The notes: generated by a model from the sequence alone, not told the origin. A stretch of 64,000 nt of DNA from Minicystis rosea (GCA_001931535.1 CP016211.1:2508501-2572500); one strand, 5' to 3'; positions 9,220 to 18,098 are shown, counted from the stretch's first letter. Program-made: numbers and translations.

Positions 9220-10266
9220 CTATTGCACGCCCCAGCGGTTGTTCGTGCGCACCTCGAAGTTGTCGACCTGGAAGACGGTGTCCTCGGCGAAGCCGCTGTT
9301 GGCGTACCCGAGCACATAGCCCTTGTTGACGTAGTTCTGCGAGGCGCCGTCGTTGGCGCCGTAGAAGGAGCCGTCGTGGCGGTCGATGCACTTGCGCACC
9401 GGGCCGCTGGCCGGGACGGTCCAATACTCGACCACGCCGTCGTTGCTGCTCGGTCCGGTCGGCATCTTCACGTGGAGGATGCGCTTCTGCCAGGTGCCGA
9501 GGTCGGTCTTGGTGTCGATCAGGACCGGCGTCCCGTCGGGCCACATCTGGTACCACTGCTGGACACCGTCGGGATCGATGTAGCGGAACGAGCTGTTCAT
9601 CCACGAGCTGCCGTCGTTCACCCAGTTGCCGTCGTGACGCTTGAAGTTGCGCCCGAGAATGAGCGTGGGATTCGCCTCCGAGTAATCGTCGGCGTAGAGC
9701 ACGAACTCCTTCTCGCCGCCGCCCCACTCGTTGCCCGAGGTGGGGTTGGTGTCGCGGTGGAAGTAGTTGGATGGGATGAAGATGTCGTAGCCGATCCACA
9801 CCTCGGTGAGGTTCTGACCGATGTCGAAGCGGACCTCCGACCAGCTCTCGTCGCCGCTGCCGTAGTCGAACTCGAGCGCGTGTGTTCCATCCTTCGGGTG
9901 GTTGGTGGTGACGTGGGCGTAGGCCGTGTCGGCCCAGGCGAAGCCGTTCGTGGAGTGGTTGAGATCGCCGCCCTCGAAGTCGTCGAAGAAGATGAGACCG
10001 TCGGCAGCGGGCGCACCGCCCGAGCCAACCGTGCTGCCGCCGGAACCAGTCGTGCCGCCGCCGGAACCAGTCGTGCTGCCGCTCGAGCTGGTCGCGCTGC
10101 TGCCGGAGCCAGTCGTGCTGCCGCCCGAGCCTGTCGTGCCGCCGCCGGAGCCAGCCGTGCCGCCGTCGGAAGGCGTCACCTTCGAGTTGCCGCACGCGCC
10201 CAGCGTGAGGAGCGCGGCGAGCGGGACGACCTTCTTCAGCACGTGAGGATTCGCAAGAGAGTGCAT
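9220..10266 (-). CDS. Secreted lipoprotein, polysaccharide-lyase-like beta-sandwich (paralogue 2)
   Basis: The 348-residue protein has a signal ending LLTLGACGN (lipidated Cys near residue 25), a linker of repeated (S/T)TGSGG units encoded by a 21-bp tandem repeat, and a 250-residue beta-rich domain. Typical segments are FFDDFEGGDLNHS at the domain start, WIGYDIFIPSNYFHRD in the middle, and a closing TVFQVDNFEVRTNNRWGV. The domain start (a D-F-E 'debut strand') and the final D-N/D strand are what is seen in alginate- or heparin-lyase-type jelly-rolls. I infer a carbohydrate-active or -binding role. Catalytic residues cannot be assigned from the sequence alone. Confidence 0.68.
   Translation of the reverse strand: MHSLANPHVLKKVVPLAALLTLGACGNSKVTPSDGGTAGSGGGTTGSGGSTTGSGSSATSSSGSTTGSGGGTTGSGGSTVGSGGAPAADGLIFFDDFEGGDLNHSTNGFAWADTAYAHVTTNHPKDGTHALEFDYGSGDESWSEVRFDIGQNLTEVWIGYDIFIPSNYFHRDTNPTSGNEWGGGEKEFVLYADDYSEANPTLILGRNFKRHDGNWVNDGSSWMNSSFRYIDPDGVQQWYQMWPDGTPVLIDTKTDLGTWQKRILHVKMPTGPSSNDGVVEYWTVPASGPVRKCIDRHDGSFYGANDGASQNYVNKGYVLGYANSGFAEDTVFQVDNFEVRTNNRWGVQ
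10036..10161. repeat. 21-bp tandem repeat in a lipoprotein linker
   Basis: Six 21-bp units run end to end, encoding seven-residue Gly/Ser/Thr blocks in the linker of the lipoprotein at 9220-10266. The first two units differ at one base only. Such repeats can change copy number and so linker length. Confidence 0.8.
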
Positions 10267-10705
10267 GGGGGCTCCAGGGGGAGATCTTTCGTGGTGAACG
10301 ACCAGCTTCGCGGAGCGGCTTCATCGGCTCGTCGAGCGTGGCGTCGACGCGTCGGTGCCCTTCGGCTGCCTCCGCAAACGGAGCTCGCCGAAAGGCACAC
10401 AGTGTTCCACGAACGCCATGGCGCTGGAGCACGCGCCCGACGTCGCGGACTCGCGCTCGCGCGTGCTGCCGCATCACTTTGCACGGGCAGAGCGATCCGA
10501 GCGATCGCACTCCGCCCACCGCCGCATCTCGCTGCGATCTCCGAGATCGCAGCGACATGCATCCTGGCCCGCCTTGCTTGCCGATGACGGCGTGGCGGCG
10601 GAGATCCTCACCCATGTGGAGTCCCCGAACCCGCTCTTCATGCAGGATGGGATTTCGCAGCTCGCGGCGCATCCCTTTGTCTCCCGGTGCACTATCGTGG
10701 TCTGG
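10267..10705. other. Divergent intergenic region between two lipoprotein genes
   Basis: These 439 bases separate two divergent lipoprotein genes and hold the longest copy of the recurrent palindrome (10530-10554). I see no convincing gene, RNA or standard promoter here; open frames are composition artefacts. Confidence 0.5.
10530..10554. promoter_or_regulatory. Recurrent palindrome, copy 2 (longest)
   Basis: CGCTGCGATCTC and GAGATCGCAGCG form a perfect 12-bp inverted repeat around a single C. It lies between the divergent lipoprotein genes starting at 10266 and 10706, so one site could serve both. Confidence 0.55.
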
Positions 10706-11866
10706 ATGTTGCCAACCAGCATGATGATGAAGCTCCATTTACCCTTCACGGTCGGCTTGCTCGCGCTCGTTGGTTGCGGCGGCTCACCGCCGAGCGGCGC
10801 GGGGACGGGCGGCAGCGGCGGAACCTCGGCCAGCACCGCGAGCGGCAGCGGCGGCGGCGTCAGCTCGTCCACCGGGAGCCCTTCCTCGTCGTCGTCCTCG
10901 ACGACGGGCAGCGGGGGCAACGCCAATGGGACGGGGATCAGCGCCAAGTATCCAAACGATCAAAACATCGCATCGGATCCGAGCGTGATCTTCCATTCGG
11001 ACTTCGAGAACGACTTCACCGGCTGGACGTGGAAGCAGCTCGTCACCGTGGTGAACGACCCGGCGACCGCCAACGGCGGCTCGAAGCTCATGCAGGCGAA
11101 GGTGACGCGCACCGACCTTAAGGCGAACCCCTATATCTCCGCGGCGGCGCAGTTCGAGTTTCCGAATCGAGTCCCGGTCGTCTACTGGCGCTATCACACC
11201 CGCTTCGTGGGCGACACGGCGGTGCCGCACCACGGGGTGCGCGTCGCCGCCGGCGACGCCAACTATCAATCGGACGGTCTCGCGGGCGTCGTCCCGCCCG
11301 GGGATCAAGGCTTCTGGTTCGATCTCGATGCGCGGGACGACGGCTCTTTCAGCTTCTATGCGTATTGGCACCAGATGCGATCGTGGGTCTGCAACGACGG
11401 ATCGACGACGCCGGGGTGCGCGGGATATCAGGCCCCGGGCAGCAGCCCGACGCACTATGGCAACAACTTCAACCCCAAGGATCAAACGCCGTTTCCGCGC
11501 GACCAATGGTTCTGCGTCGAGATGAGGGCCAGCGCGAACACCGTGGGGCAGAGCGACGGCTCGGTCGCGCTCTGGATCGACGACAAGCTCGTTGGCGAGT
11601 ACGCGCCGGGGATGCCTCACGGGCGATGGCTGCGCGACAATTTCTATACTTGGGGCCAGTACTACATGGACGAGGGCCCCTTCGAAGGGTTCGACTTCCG
11701 CACGAGCGGAGAGGTCGCGTTCAAGCGCGTGACGCTCGACACCTATTATCAAAAGGACACGCTCGATCAGAAGGAAGCCGGCGGCGTGAAGGTGCCCGAG
11801 GAGCAGATCATCCTCTTCGACGACGTCGTGGTCGCCACCGAGCGGATCGGCTGCAAGGTGAAGTGA
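10706..11866 (+). CDS. Secreted lipoprotein, polysaccharide-lyase-like beta-sandwich (paralogue 3)
   Basis: The 386-residue protein starts with a signal peptide ending LLALVGCGG, then about 45 residues of Ser/Gly/Thr linker. The beta domain begins VIFHSDFENDFTGWTW, contains WFCVEMRASANTVGQSDGSV with LWIDDKLVGEY, and ends ILFDDVVVATERIGCKVK. The last block and the NTVGQ.DG block match paralogue 1 closely, so the two are close relatives. Three ATG codons (10706, 10721, 10727) are in frame with no strong ribosome site; 10706 is given. I infer a surface carbohydrate-active or -binding protein. Confidence 0.68.
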   Translation: MLPTSMMMKLHLPFTVGLLALVGCGGSPPSGAGTGGSGGTSASTASGSGGGVSSSTGSPSSSSSSTTGSGGNANGTGISAKYPNDQNIASDPSVIFHSDFENDFTGWTWKQLVTVVNDPATANGGSKLMQAKVTRTDLKANPYISAAAQFEFPNRVPVVYWRYHTRFVGDTAVPHHGVRVAAGDANYQSDGLAGVVPPGDQGFWFDLDARDDGSFSFYAYWHQMRSWVCNDGSTTPGCAGYQAPGSSPTHYGNNFNPKDQTPFPRDQWFCVEMRASANTVGQSDGSVALWIDDKLVGEYAPGMPHGRWLRDNFYTWGQYYMDEGPFEGFDFRTSGEVAFKRVTLDTYYQKDTLDQKEAGGVKVPEEQIILFDDVVVATERIGCKVK

Positions 11867-11879
11867 GCTCGCCGGGGGC

Positions 11880-11918
11880 CCAACGCTGCTCGACGTCGCG
11901 ACGAGCAGCGCTGGTTGG
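11880..11918 (+). terminator. Terminator-like hairpin after paralogue 3
   Basis: GCTGCTCG (11885-11892) pairs with CGAGCAGC (11902-11909), and CCAAC pairs with GTTGG outside it across a small bulge. It starts 14 bases after the stop codon. There is no strong T-tract directly behind it, so factor-assisted termination is possible. Confidence 0.45.
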
Positions 11919-11941
11919 GGAAAGCATGCCCTTTTCTGCAA

Positions 11942-11991
11942 CTCGAGACGTGATGGAGAAAGCCAACGTCAGGCCCGAAGCGGCGCGATGC
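11942..11991. repeat. 50-bp direct repeat, left copy
   Basis: About 46 of 50 bases match the copy at 13241-13290 in the same orientation; both begin CTCGAGACGTGA and end CGGCGCGATGC. The two copies bracket the lipoprotein gene at 12080-13161. Confidence 0.7.
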
Positions 11992-12051
11992 TGAAGAGGG
12001 CTTGGCTGGTCCGGGGCAGGGGAGGCTCCACGGAGCAATGCTTCCGTAGAG

Positions 12052-12073
12052 GGAAAGGGCGCGAGCCCTTTCC
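12052..12073 (-). terminator. Strong hairpin with GNRA loop after the lipoprotein gene at 12080-13161
   Basis: GGAAAGGGC and GCCCTTTCC form a perfect 9-bp stem closed by a GCGA (or, on the other strand, TCGC) loop. It lies 7 bases beyond the stop of the minus-strand lipoprotein gene and between two convergent genes. Confidence 0.6.
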
Positions 12074-12079
12074 AGAGAC

Positions 12080-13161
12080 TCAACGCTTCGCCGCCACGCA
12101 GACCGGGCGGCCCGCCGGACAGCCATCCATCAACACCACGTCATCGATCCAGTACACGTCGCCGGGGCGTCCACCGAAGCTCGAGTTCGGGTTCGAGACC
12201 AATCCGAGGCGCGTGAAGGTCTCCGGTGACGAGCGCAGCATTCCCGGGTGGAGCGCCACCTCGGCTTGCTTGTCGCCCCACACCTCGTCCGCGCCCGAGC
12301 CCACGTGGATGGCGTCCCCGTGAATGTCGAAGACGACGGTGTCGTTCACCGACCAAGCGATCGCTCCGTCATGCCCCCGGGGGTGCCGAGGTCGGTGAAG
12401 ATCTCGTAGTGATTCCACTTGCCCGCGAGGCTCGTGATGGCGATGGGCTCGGCGCGCATGTTGCGGCCCACCGTGAGCGCCTGCGTATCGTTCTCGATCC
12501 AAATCCACTCGCCGCGAATGCCCAGGTGGCCGTCGTCGTCACGATATTGCCCGAAGTCGGGGAGCTCCGCTTGGTACCAGGAGTCGTTGGGATCGTTCGG
12601 TGTGTGGATGTTCGAGAACCGGACGAAGTGGCCTTGCGAGCCGCGCTTGGGCAGACAAGGCCCCTGATAGAACGTGAAGTCGCTCGGATAATAAACCCAC
12701 CACGACATGTAGAAGCGTTCGAGGTCGAACGTGTATCCGGTGCTCACTACCTGCGGCAGGTTCTCGAAGCAGTTTTCGCCGGTCGCTGGATCGCACGACG
12801 AGGCGCCGCAGCCCGGCTCGCGAAAGTCGACGCGAAGCGATTGATGGCCCGTGTGCGCGTGCGCCGGATCGGTCTCGAGCTCGGCGGCGCCTTCGAGCGC
12901 CCACGCGCCGGCGCCGCTCTCCCAGCCTTCGTCGAAGATGACGTTCGGCATCGACGTCGTGCCGCCTCCGGATCCCGCCATCGATTGGCCGCCGGTTCCC
13001 GCGCTCGAGGCCGACGTGCTCGACACGCTCGATGCGCCGCCCGCGCTCGAGGTCGACGCGCTCGATGCGCCGCCCGAACCGTTCATCGAAGGAGAATGGC
13101 TGCACGCCATGACACTGACCACGACCGATGCCGCGCAACCGCAGACGAGGGAAGACTTCAT
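12080..13161 (-). CDS. Secreted lipoprotein, polysaccharide-lyase-like (paralogue 4; frameshifted in this sequence)
   Basis: The frame opens with a lipoprotein signal (VVVSVMACSHS), a Ser/Gly linker, a domain starting VIFDEGWESGAGAW and a WWVYYPSDFTFYQG block. It runs to IFTDLGTPGG and then loses frame. The remainder (GAIAWSVNDTVVFDIHG to VYWIDDVVLMDGC) continues in another frame. Restoring one base in the C5/G5 run at 12374-12383 joins the halves into 360 residues, the same length as paralogue 1. The joined text GKWNHYEIFTDL-GTPGGHDGAIAW matches the trp/DG block of the other paralogues. The break is therefore a single-base loss, either sequencing error or recent mutation. Confidence 0.65.
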
Positions 13162-13220
13162 CGCAGGAGCAAATAGCAACGGGCGAGCCAGGCTCGTCCG
13201 CGCGGCTTTTGTGGATCGGT

Positions 13221-13237
13221 GTGATCCACGAGATCGC
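13221..13237. promoter_or_regulatory. Recurrent palindrome, copy 3 (degenerate)
   Basis: GTGATCCAC-GAGATCGC keeps the right arm intact and has three changes in the left arm. It sits about 60 bases upstream of the lipoprotein gene starting at 13161. Confidence 0.35.
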
Positions 13238-13240
13238 AGG

Positions 13241-13290
13241 CTCGAGACGTGACTGAGAGAGCCGACGTCAGGCCCGAAGCGGCGCGATGC
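13241..13290. repeat. 50-bp direct repeat, right copy
   Basis: This is the partner of the copy at 11942-11991. It lies directly behind the degenerate palindrome, upstream of the lipoprotein gene at 12080-13161. Confidence 0.7.
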
Positions 13291-13358
13291 CGGCGAGGGC
13301 TCGCGCCTCGGCCGTGTGGTGCGTTGAACGCCTCCTCGACCGTGCGATACTCGCGCGC

Positions 13359-13688
13359 ATGACCACACCGCGCCGCGGAGGCCGCTCGATCACCGTGGAT
13401 GGCCACGCGCTCCGCTTCTGGGTGCGCCGCAGTGGCGTGCGTGGTTGTCCCGACTGCGATCGCCTTTACCTCATCATCACCGATGCGGATCGAAAAGGCG
13501 CGCCCGTGATCATCAACTTTGCCGACGCCTTCCGGGCCGCCGAGGCGCCCATCACACCCGCGCTCGTCGCCGAGACGGTGCGGCACTGTCTCCGAGGTGG
13601 CTGGGCACCGGGCACGGGCCGTGAGCCCTTCGCTTCGCCGGAGGGATTCGCCTCCATCATCGCTCGTTACCAGGCCCAGCTCTCCTGA
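13359..13688 (+). CDS. Hypothetical protein, 109 residues
   Basis: This is a small basic protein with one CPDC pair (VRGCPDCDRLYLIITDADRKG, residues 31-51) followed by a helical half (AAEAPITPALVAETVRHCLRGGW). It has no signal peptide or membrane segment. The ATG at 13359 begins MTTPRRGG; longer frames upstream are unsupported. Codon use is normal for the window, so it is probably a real gene. I do not recognise the family. It stands alone between a minus-strand lipoprotein and a non-coding stretch. Confidence 0.55.
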   Translation: MTTPRRGGRSITVDGHALRFWVRRSGVRGCPDCDRLYLIITDADRKGAPVIINFADAFRAAEAPITPALVAETVRHCLRGGWAPGTGREPFASPEGFASIIARYQAQLS

Positions 13689-14178
13689 CCCTGACGCCCT
13701 GACGATTTCGGGCCGTTGCTCATCGCGTCGCTCGCGACGAGCCATCGGCTGCGAGAGACGGCGCGATGATGGGCGTGAAGGCGCCGCTCGCCGAACGGAC
13801 CGGAAGGTCTGCCGGATGGATCCGCGTATCCGCCGGACGGGCCGAGCCGCGCGCCGAACGGCGGGGCCGGCGCGCCGGCGGAGGGGAAGGGCGAATTTCG
13901 TAAGAGATTCGGAGAACTGCGCGTGGGTGGAAATTCGTCGCGCCCCGCCGACGATTCCCGAGGCAGGCCGGCGATCGGGGGGCGCCGGCGGGCCGGTGGG
14001 AGGCGCGGCGGAAATGAATAGGAAATTCGCTGAATTGGCGAGCTGGGCCGGGCCGGCGGCAGAGCGGATGGACGTGGCGAGGCGCCCGGGCCGTTCGGCG
14101 GACGCGCGGAGCGCGCTGGCCGCCGGGAGATCCGGCATCGAGGAGGCTTTGCTCCGCCGCCCAGGGGCCCCGCGTGAA
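13689..14178. other. Intergenic region with AT-rich islands and short repeats
   Basis: These 490 bases contain no convincing gene. Against a very G+C-rich background there are AT-rich islands: CGAATTTC at 13892-13899, its reverse complement GAAATTCG at 13930-13937, and GAAATTCG again at 14032-14039. The first two could form a stem around a 30-base loop. A structured RNA or transcription signal is possible but unproven. Confidence 0.4.
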
Positions 14179-15030
14179 TCAGAAGCTCCCCATCACCCCG
14201 AAGACGGCGCGGTCCGGTCGCACGTCCACGCTCGGGAGCAGCGACGCGATCTCCCGCGAGCGCGCCTTCGCGGTCTGCTCGCTGCGCTCACCGTAAGCGA
14301 GCACGCTCGCGTCGATGATTGCGGCCGTGAGCGCGCCGAGCCCGCCTCCGATCGTGCCCCCCAGGAACACGCCGAGCGCCCCCCACTCCCCACTGCAACT
14401 GGTCGATGCACACGCGATCCCGATACCCGCGGCGCCGAGGAGGCCAATCGCGCCGATGTTCACGCCCAGACCGATGAAGCCCTTGCCCACGTTCCCGTTG
14501 GCCCAGTGCACGATGGGACCTCCGAGGACGAGGCCCCCAATCCCGAGCGGGAGCCCGACCACCGCGCCTCCCAGCACGGACGGGACGATGGTGATGGTGG
14601 TCGAGACGCCGAAGACGATCAGGCTTTGCCAGCCGTACCAGTACCGCTTCGTCACCGGCTGCGGTCCCGGCCAGACATAACCGCCGGGGCCGGGCGCTGG
14701 GTAAGGAGGTGCGCCGTACGAAGGCGGATACGCACCATACGGACCCGGGCACGGATAGGGATACGGGTACGGGTACGGCTGCCCGGCCGCGGCCGGCGGA
14801 CACCCGTACATCCACGGCGTCTGCGGCCGCGGCGCATCCGGCGCAGCAGGCGGCGAAGGCAAAGCCGCAGGCGCGGGCTGCGATGAAGGCGGCGCGGCTG
14901 GAGGCGAGGGCGGCGCAGCAGGAGGCGAGGGCGGCGCGGCTGGAGGCGACGGTGGAGCGGCAAACGACGGCGAGGCCGCCGCCGATAGGCTCAGGGTGAC
15001 GGAGAGCGTAAACGCGTAGCTCGTCTTCAT
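14179..15030 (-). CDS. Secreted/membrane protein with Pro/Ala repeats and glycine-zipper helices
   Basis: The 283-residue protein has a cleavable signal peptide (MKTSYAFTLSVTLSLSAAA, then SFAAPP) and three 7-residue PPSPPAA repeats encoded by a 21-bp tandem repeat at about 14900-14962. A Pro/Tyr/Gly-rich stretch follows (YPYPYPYPCPG), then four hydrophobic segments rich in GxxxG (GGAVVGLPLGIGGLVLGG; GLGVNIGAIGLLGAAGIG; LGGTIGGGLGALTAAII). It ends with a short polar tail. This looks like a membrane-anchored envelope protein with a cell-wall-spanning proline arm, a common type in myxobacteria. The function is unknown. Confidence 0.65.
   Translation of the reverse strand: MKTSYAFTLSVTLSLSAAASPSFAAPPSPPAAPPSPPAAPPSPPAAPPSSQPAPAALPSPPAAPDAPRPQTPWMYGCPPAAAGQPYPYPYPYPCPGPYGAYPPSYGAPPYPAPGPGGYVWPGPQPVTKRYWYGWQSLIVFGVSTTITIVPSVLGGAVVGLPLGIGGLVLGGPIVHWANGNVGKGFIGLGVNIGAIGLLGAAGIGIACASTSCSGEWGALGVFLGGTIGGGLGALTAAIIDASVLAYGERSEQTAKARSREIASLLPSVDVRPDRAVFGVMGSF
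14900..14962. repeat. 21-bp tandem repeat encoding PPSPPAA units
   Basis: Three in-frame 21-bp units lie inside the proline-rich segment of the gene at 14179-15030. Confidence 0.7.
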
Positions 15031-15193
15031 CGTCGCGCGGCACCGGCAAGCGCTGCGCCCGGGCACGCGACGAAAAGAGAACGCTGGGACGACCGAGGCC
15101 CCGTCCTCGTTCCACGTCGACACCGTGGTGTTAGCGTGGCCGGACGGCTCGACGTGCGGTGTCGAACCGCCGACGAATGAACACGGAGCATCC

Positions 15194-15847
15194 ATGAGCC
15201 TCTCGACCACGACGACCGTCACCTGTCCCCACTGCCAGAAGCCCGGCCCCTACGTGGTGCACCAATCGGTGAACGTCACGCACGATCCGGAGGCCAAGGC
15301 CAAGGTCGTCTCGGGCGCGCTCTGCACCTTCACCTGTCCTTCGTGCGGCGCGAGATCGCAGGTCACCCACCCCGTGCTCTATCACGACATGACGCGGGGC
15401 CTGATGATCTACCTCGTCCCCGGCGAGGACGAGGACCGCAACAAGGTCCTCGACGAGCTCGGCCCGCCTCCGAGCGCGGCCGGGGTCGAGCCGACGACGC
15501 GGGCCGTCACCGGGCTCAATGCGCTCAAGGACAAGATCAACACCTTCGACGCGGGCATCGACGATCGGGTGCTCGAGGTGACGAAGTTCGTGCTCAAGCT
15601 CCAGAACGAGCAGCTCAGGGACTGCGAGCTCTACCTCGAGAGCGCCACCGGTGACGATCTCACGTTCGCCGCCGTGAGCGGGCGCGGGGCCCAGCGCATC
15701 GGCGTGCGCCGAAGCGGCACGTATACCTGGCTGGCCGACAAGCTCGCCGCCTGCGGCGTCCTCTCCAAGCCACTCGGGCCATGGCCGATCGTCGGCGAAC
15801 GCTATGCCGTCTGGGCCTTCGAGCAGCTCCCCGAAAGCGGCGCGTAG
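15194..15847 (+). CDS. CpXC-domain protein
   Basis: The 217-residue protein opens with a zinc-binding pattern: TVTCPHCQKPGP at residues 9-20, then TFTCPSCGARSQVTHPVLYHD at 45-65. These paired CPxC motifs and the LYHDMTRGLMIYLVP continuation match the CpXC family. The rest is mixed alpha/beta with no further recognised domain. The ATG at 15194 has GGAG seven bases upstream. It is divergent from the proline-rich membrane protein. The role of CpXC proteins is not established; zinc binding is the only safe inference. Confidence 0.75.
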   Translation: MSLSTTTTVTCPHCQKPGPYVVHQSVNVTHDPEAKAKVVSGALCTFTCPSCGARSQVTHPVLYHDMTRGLMIYLVPGEDEDRNKVLDELGPPPSAAGVEPTTRAVTGLNALKDKINTFDAGIDDRVLEVTKFVLKLQNEQLRDCELYLESATGDDLTFAAVSGRGAQRIGVRRSGTYTWLADKLAACGVLSKPLGPWPIVGERYAVWAFEQLPESGA

Positions 15848-15959
15848 CGACGCATCGCCCCTCGGACCCCTCCCAACGAGCTCTGCTCCTGCCACGGGCT
15901 GGAGCGTCGCTGTGCTGACCTTGCTGGTGAGGGTGGCGCCCGGCGATACTGCCGGTGTC

Positions 15960-16580
15960 ATGGATGAGCCGAGCCGTCTCTGGTGCCCCCTTCATCGGTT
16001 GTCCGCGCTGATGCTCCTCGTTTCGGCGTGCGGCGGCGAAGCTGCCACGTCGGCGCCTGCGTCGTCCCCGCCGACAGGTGTGAGGGCCGTCTTCTCACCG
16101 CCTGTGACCCTCGAGAACGACGCGCGCTTGCGGGCGGAGATCGTGGGGCTCGAGGCGCGCCACCGGCCAGGCATCATCACGGTGCACGACGATGCGCGCG
16201 CGGCGTTCACGCCCTACTTGAGCGTGATGCACGTTCGTGTTCACGCGCCGTATGCGGAGGAGGTCTTGAAGATGTTGGACAAGGTCCCTCGGGGAGGGCG
16301 GCTCCGGGAAGATCTTGCGGCGTCGCTGGAGATCGTGCTTGCCAAGGACACGGGGGCTTTGCTCCGCACCGACGTCATCCGGACAAGCGGGTTCGTCGGG
16401 TTCGACGAGGCGGCTGTGGCCGCCGTCAGGCGTGCGGCTCCCTTCGGCCCGGTCCCCGATGTCCTCGCGTCGCCCGACGGCAACGTGTATCTGCTCTGGG
16501 AGTTTCGTCGTGACCCCGTGGATACGTGCGCAACGCGCAACGCCTACTTCTTCTCTGTGAAGCCGTCGCCAAAACGTTGA
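15960..16580 (+). CDS. Lipoprotein with TonB-C-like terminal domain
   Basis: The 206-residue protein has a lipoprotein signal (LMLLVSACGGE, Cys near residue 24) and, from about residue 85, a TonB-type C-terminal fold. YLSVMHVRVHAPYAEEVLKMLD is followed by TDVIRTSGFVGFDEAAVAAVRRAAPFGPVPD and a closing VYLLWEFRRD. The middle 'G-F--FD-AAV-AVR-A-PFGP-P' text is the TonB C-terminal signature. No transmembrane helix or energy-coupling partner (ExbB/ExbD) is nearby, so it is more likely an envelope adaptor than a true TonB. Confidence 0.7.
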   Translation: MDEPSRLWCPLHRLSALMLLVSACGGEAATSAPASSPPTGVRAVFSPPVTLENDARLRAEIVGLEARHRPGIITVHDDARAAFTPYLSVMHVRVHAPYAEEVLKMLDKVPRGGRLREDLAASLEIVLAKDTGALLRTDVIRTSGFVGFDEAAVAAVRRAAPFGPVPDVLASPDGNVYLLWEFRRDPVDTCATRNAYFFSVKPSPKR

Positions 16581-16669
16581 GCCCTGCGCCACCACGCGCG
16601 CGCCGTCCGGCGCCGGGGAGGTGTGTTGGTGATCGGCACTCGTTCACGCGAGCTCACGCGAGCCTGCGT

Positions 16670-18058
16670 TCAGCGGCGCCGGCGGCTGCGCAGGATCTGG
16701 AAGTAGCGCCTGGCGATGCCCGAGGCCGCCGCGGCGCGCACCACGTTGCCTCCGTGATCGGCGAGCACCTGCTCGATGTAAAGCTGCTCGAAGACCTCCA
16801 CGACCTTCACGCGCGCCATCGTCAACGGGAGCCGCTCCGCGAGCACCTCGGCGATCACGGTCGCGCCCGCGTCGGCCGTCGCCCGCGGGGAGCCGGCGCT
16901 CGCGGGGGGCTCGTTCGCGAGCTCGGGCTCGCCTCGAGGGAGATCGCCGACGGCGAGCTGGCGCGCCACGGCGTTCCGCAGCTCGCGCACGTTGCCCGGC
17001 CATGAATAGTCTTCCCAGCGCTGCAGGAGCTCGTTCGACAAAGGACGCCGGCCGTCGCCGAGCTCGCGCCAGAAGTGCTGCGCGAGCATGGCCACGTCGC
17101 CGCGACGCCGGCGCAGCGGCGGGAGCTCGATGCGCGCGACGGCCAGCCGGTGAAAGAGGTCGTCACGGAAGCGGCCCTCTTGGACCTCGCGATCGAGGTT
17201 GCGCCGCGTGGCGGCGATGACCCGCACGTCGACCTGGATGCGCCGATCGCCGCCGACACGCCGGACCTCACGGCGCTCGATGGCGCGGAGCAGCTTCGCT
17301 TGAAGGCCGAGCTCGAGATCGCCGATCTCGTCGATGAGCAGCGTGCCGCCGTGGGCCTGCTCGAAGACGCCCTTGCGCGCCGAGACGGCGCCGGTGAACG
17401 CGCCGCGCTCGTGACCGAAGAGCTCCGACTCGACGAGGCTCGACGACACCGTGGTGCAGTCCAAGACGACGTACGGACCCGCTGCCCGAGCGCTCGCCTC
17501 GTGGATGGCCTCGGCGAGCACCTCTTTCCCCGTCCCCGTCTCGCCCTCGATGATGGCCGGCACCAGCGCCTCCGCGAGGCGCTGCGCCAGCGGGTAGAGC
17601 CGGCGCATCTCGACGCTCGCGCCGAGCAGTCGGCCGAAGCACCGATCGGTGGAGGGGATCGGCGGAGGCGGCTCGGCGAGGTGATCGATCCGCAGCGCCG
17701 TCGTGCCGACGCGCACCACTTCACCGCCGCGCAGGTAGGCGTCGAGCACCGACACGCCGTCGACGAACGTGCCATTGGCCGATTGGAGATCGGTGATCCG
17801 GACGCGCGACCCATCGACGTCGAGCGCCGCGTGCCGGCGCGACACCTGACGATCGGTGAGGCGGAGCGAGGACGTGGGGCTGTGACCGACCAGGATCGGG
17901 GCCGGCTGGCTGCCGTCGACGACGAGGCGCGCCCCCCGATCGGGGCCCTCGATCACGGTGATCGCGAAGGCCGCCCCGGGCTCCCGATCGGGCTGGTACC
18001 GCGCCTGGAGGACGGTCGAAATGTCGTCGAAATCGCTGGGAGGATCGGGGTTCTCCAC
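16670..18058 (-). CDS. FHA-domain sigma-54 transcriptional activator
   Basis: The 462-residue protein has an N-terminal FHA domain at residues 30-110 (GHSPTSSLRLTDRQVSRRHAALDVDG, then DLQSANGTFVDG), so it should read phosphothreonine made by a Ser/Thr kinase. The AAA+ core carries Walker A GETGTGKE (near 172), the sigma-54 loop GAFTGA (near 219), Walker B TLLIDEIGDL and the R-rich sensor region. The end is a Fis-type helix-turn-helix (HGGNVVRAAAASGIARRYFQILR). It is the last gene of a minus-strand cassette with a PEGA kinase, which is the obvious candidate partner. A recurrent palindrome lies 40 bases before its ATG. Confidence 0.9.
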   Translation of the reverse strand: MENPDPPSDFDDISTVLQARYQPDREPGAAFAITVIEGPDRGARLVVDGSQPAPILVGHSPTSSLRLTDRQVSRRHAALDVDGSRVRITDLQSANGTFVDGVSVLDAYLRGGEVVRVGTTALRIDHLAEPPPPIPSTDRCFGRLLGASVEMRRLYPLAQRLAEALVPAIIEGETGTGKEVLAEAIHEASARAAGPYVVLDCTTVSSSLVESELFGHERGAFTGAVSARKGVFEQAHGGTLLIDEIGDLELGLQAKLLRAIERREVRRVGGDRRIQVDVRVIAATRRNLDREVQEGRFRDDLFHRLAVARIELPPLRRRRGDVAMLAQHFWRELGDGRRPLSNELLQRWEDYSWPGNVRELRNAVARQLAVGDLPRGEPELANEPPASAGSPRATADAGATVIAEVLAERLPLTMARVKVVEVFEQLYIEQVLADHGGNVVRAAAASGIARRYFQILRSRRRR

Positions 18059-18098
18059 GTCCGCAAGCTACCACGACCCACACCGCGGCGGGTCGGGT

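Noticed and set aside
10036..10161. 21-bp tandem repeat as an origin or iteron array
   Set aside because: It is in frame within a lipoprotein and encodes its Gly/Ser linker.
9223..10587. Long plus-strand open frame opposite the lipoprotein at 9220-10266
   Set aside because: Its translation is an unstructured Val/Ala/Arg-rich string, opposite a clear signal-peptide protein; it arises from G+C-rich antisense composition.
13519..14886. Plus-strand frame covering the gap at 13689-14178 and the proline-rich gene's antisense
   Set aside because: Arg/Ala noise without domains; the minus-strand gene has a signal peptide and repeats.
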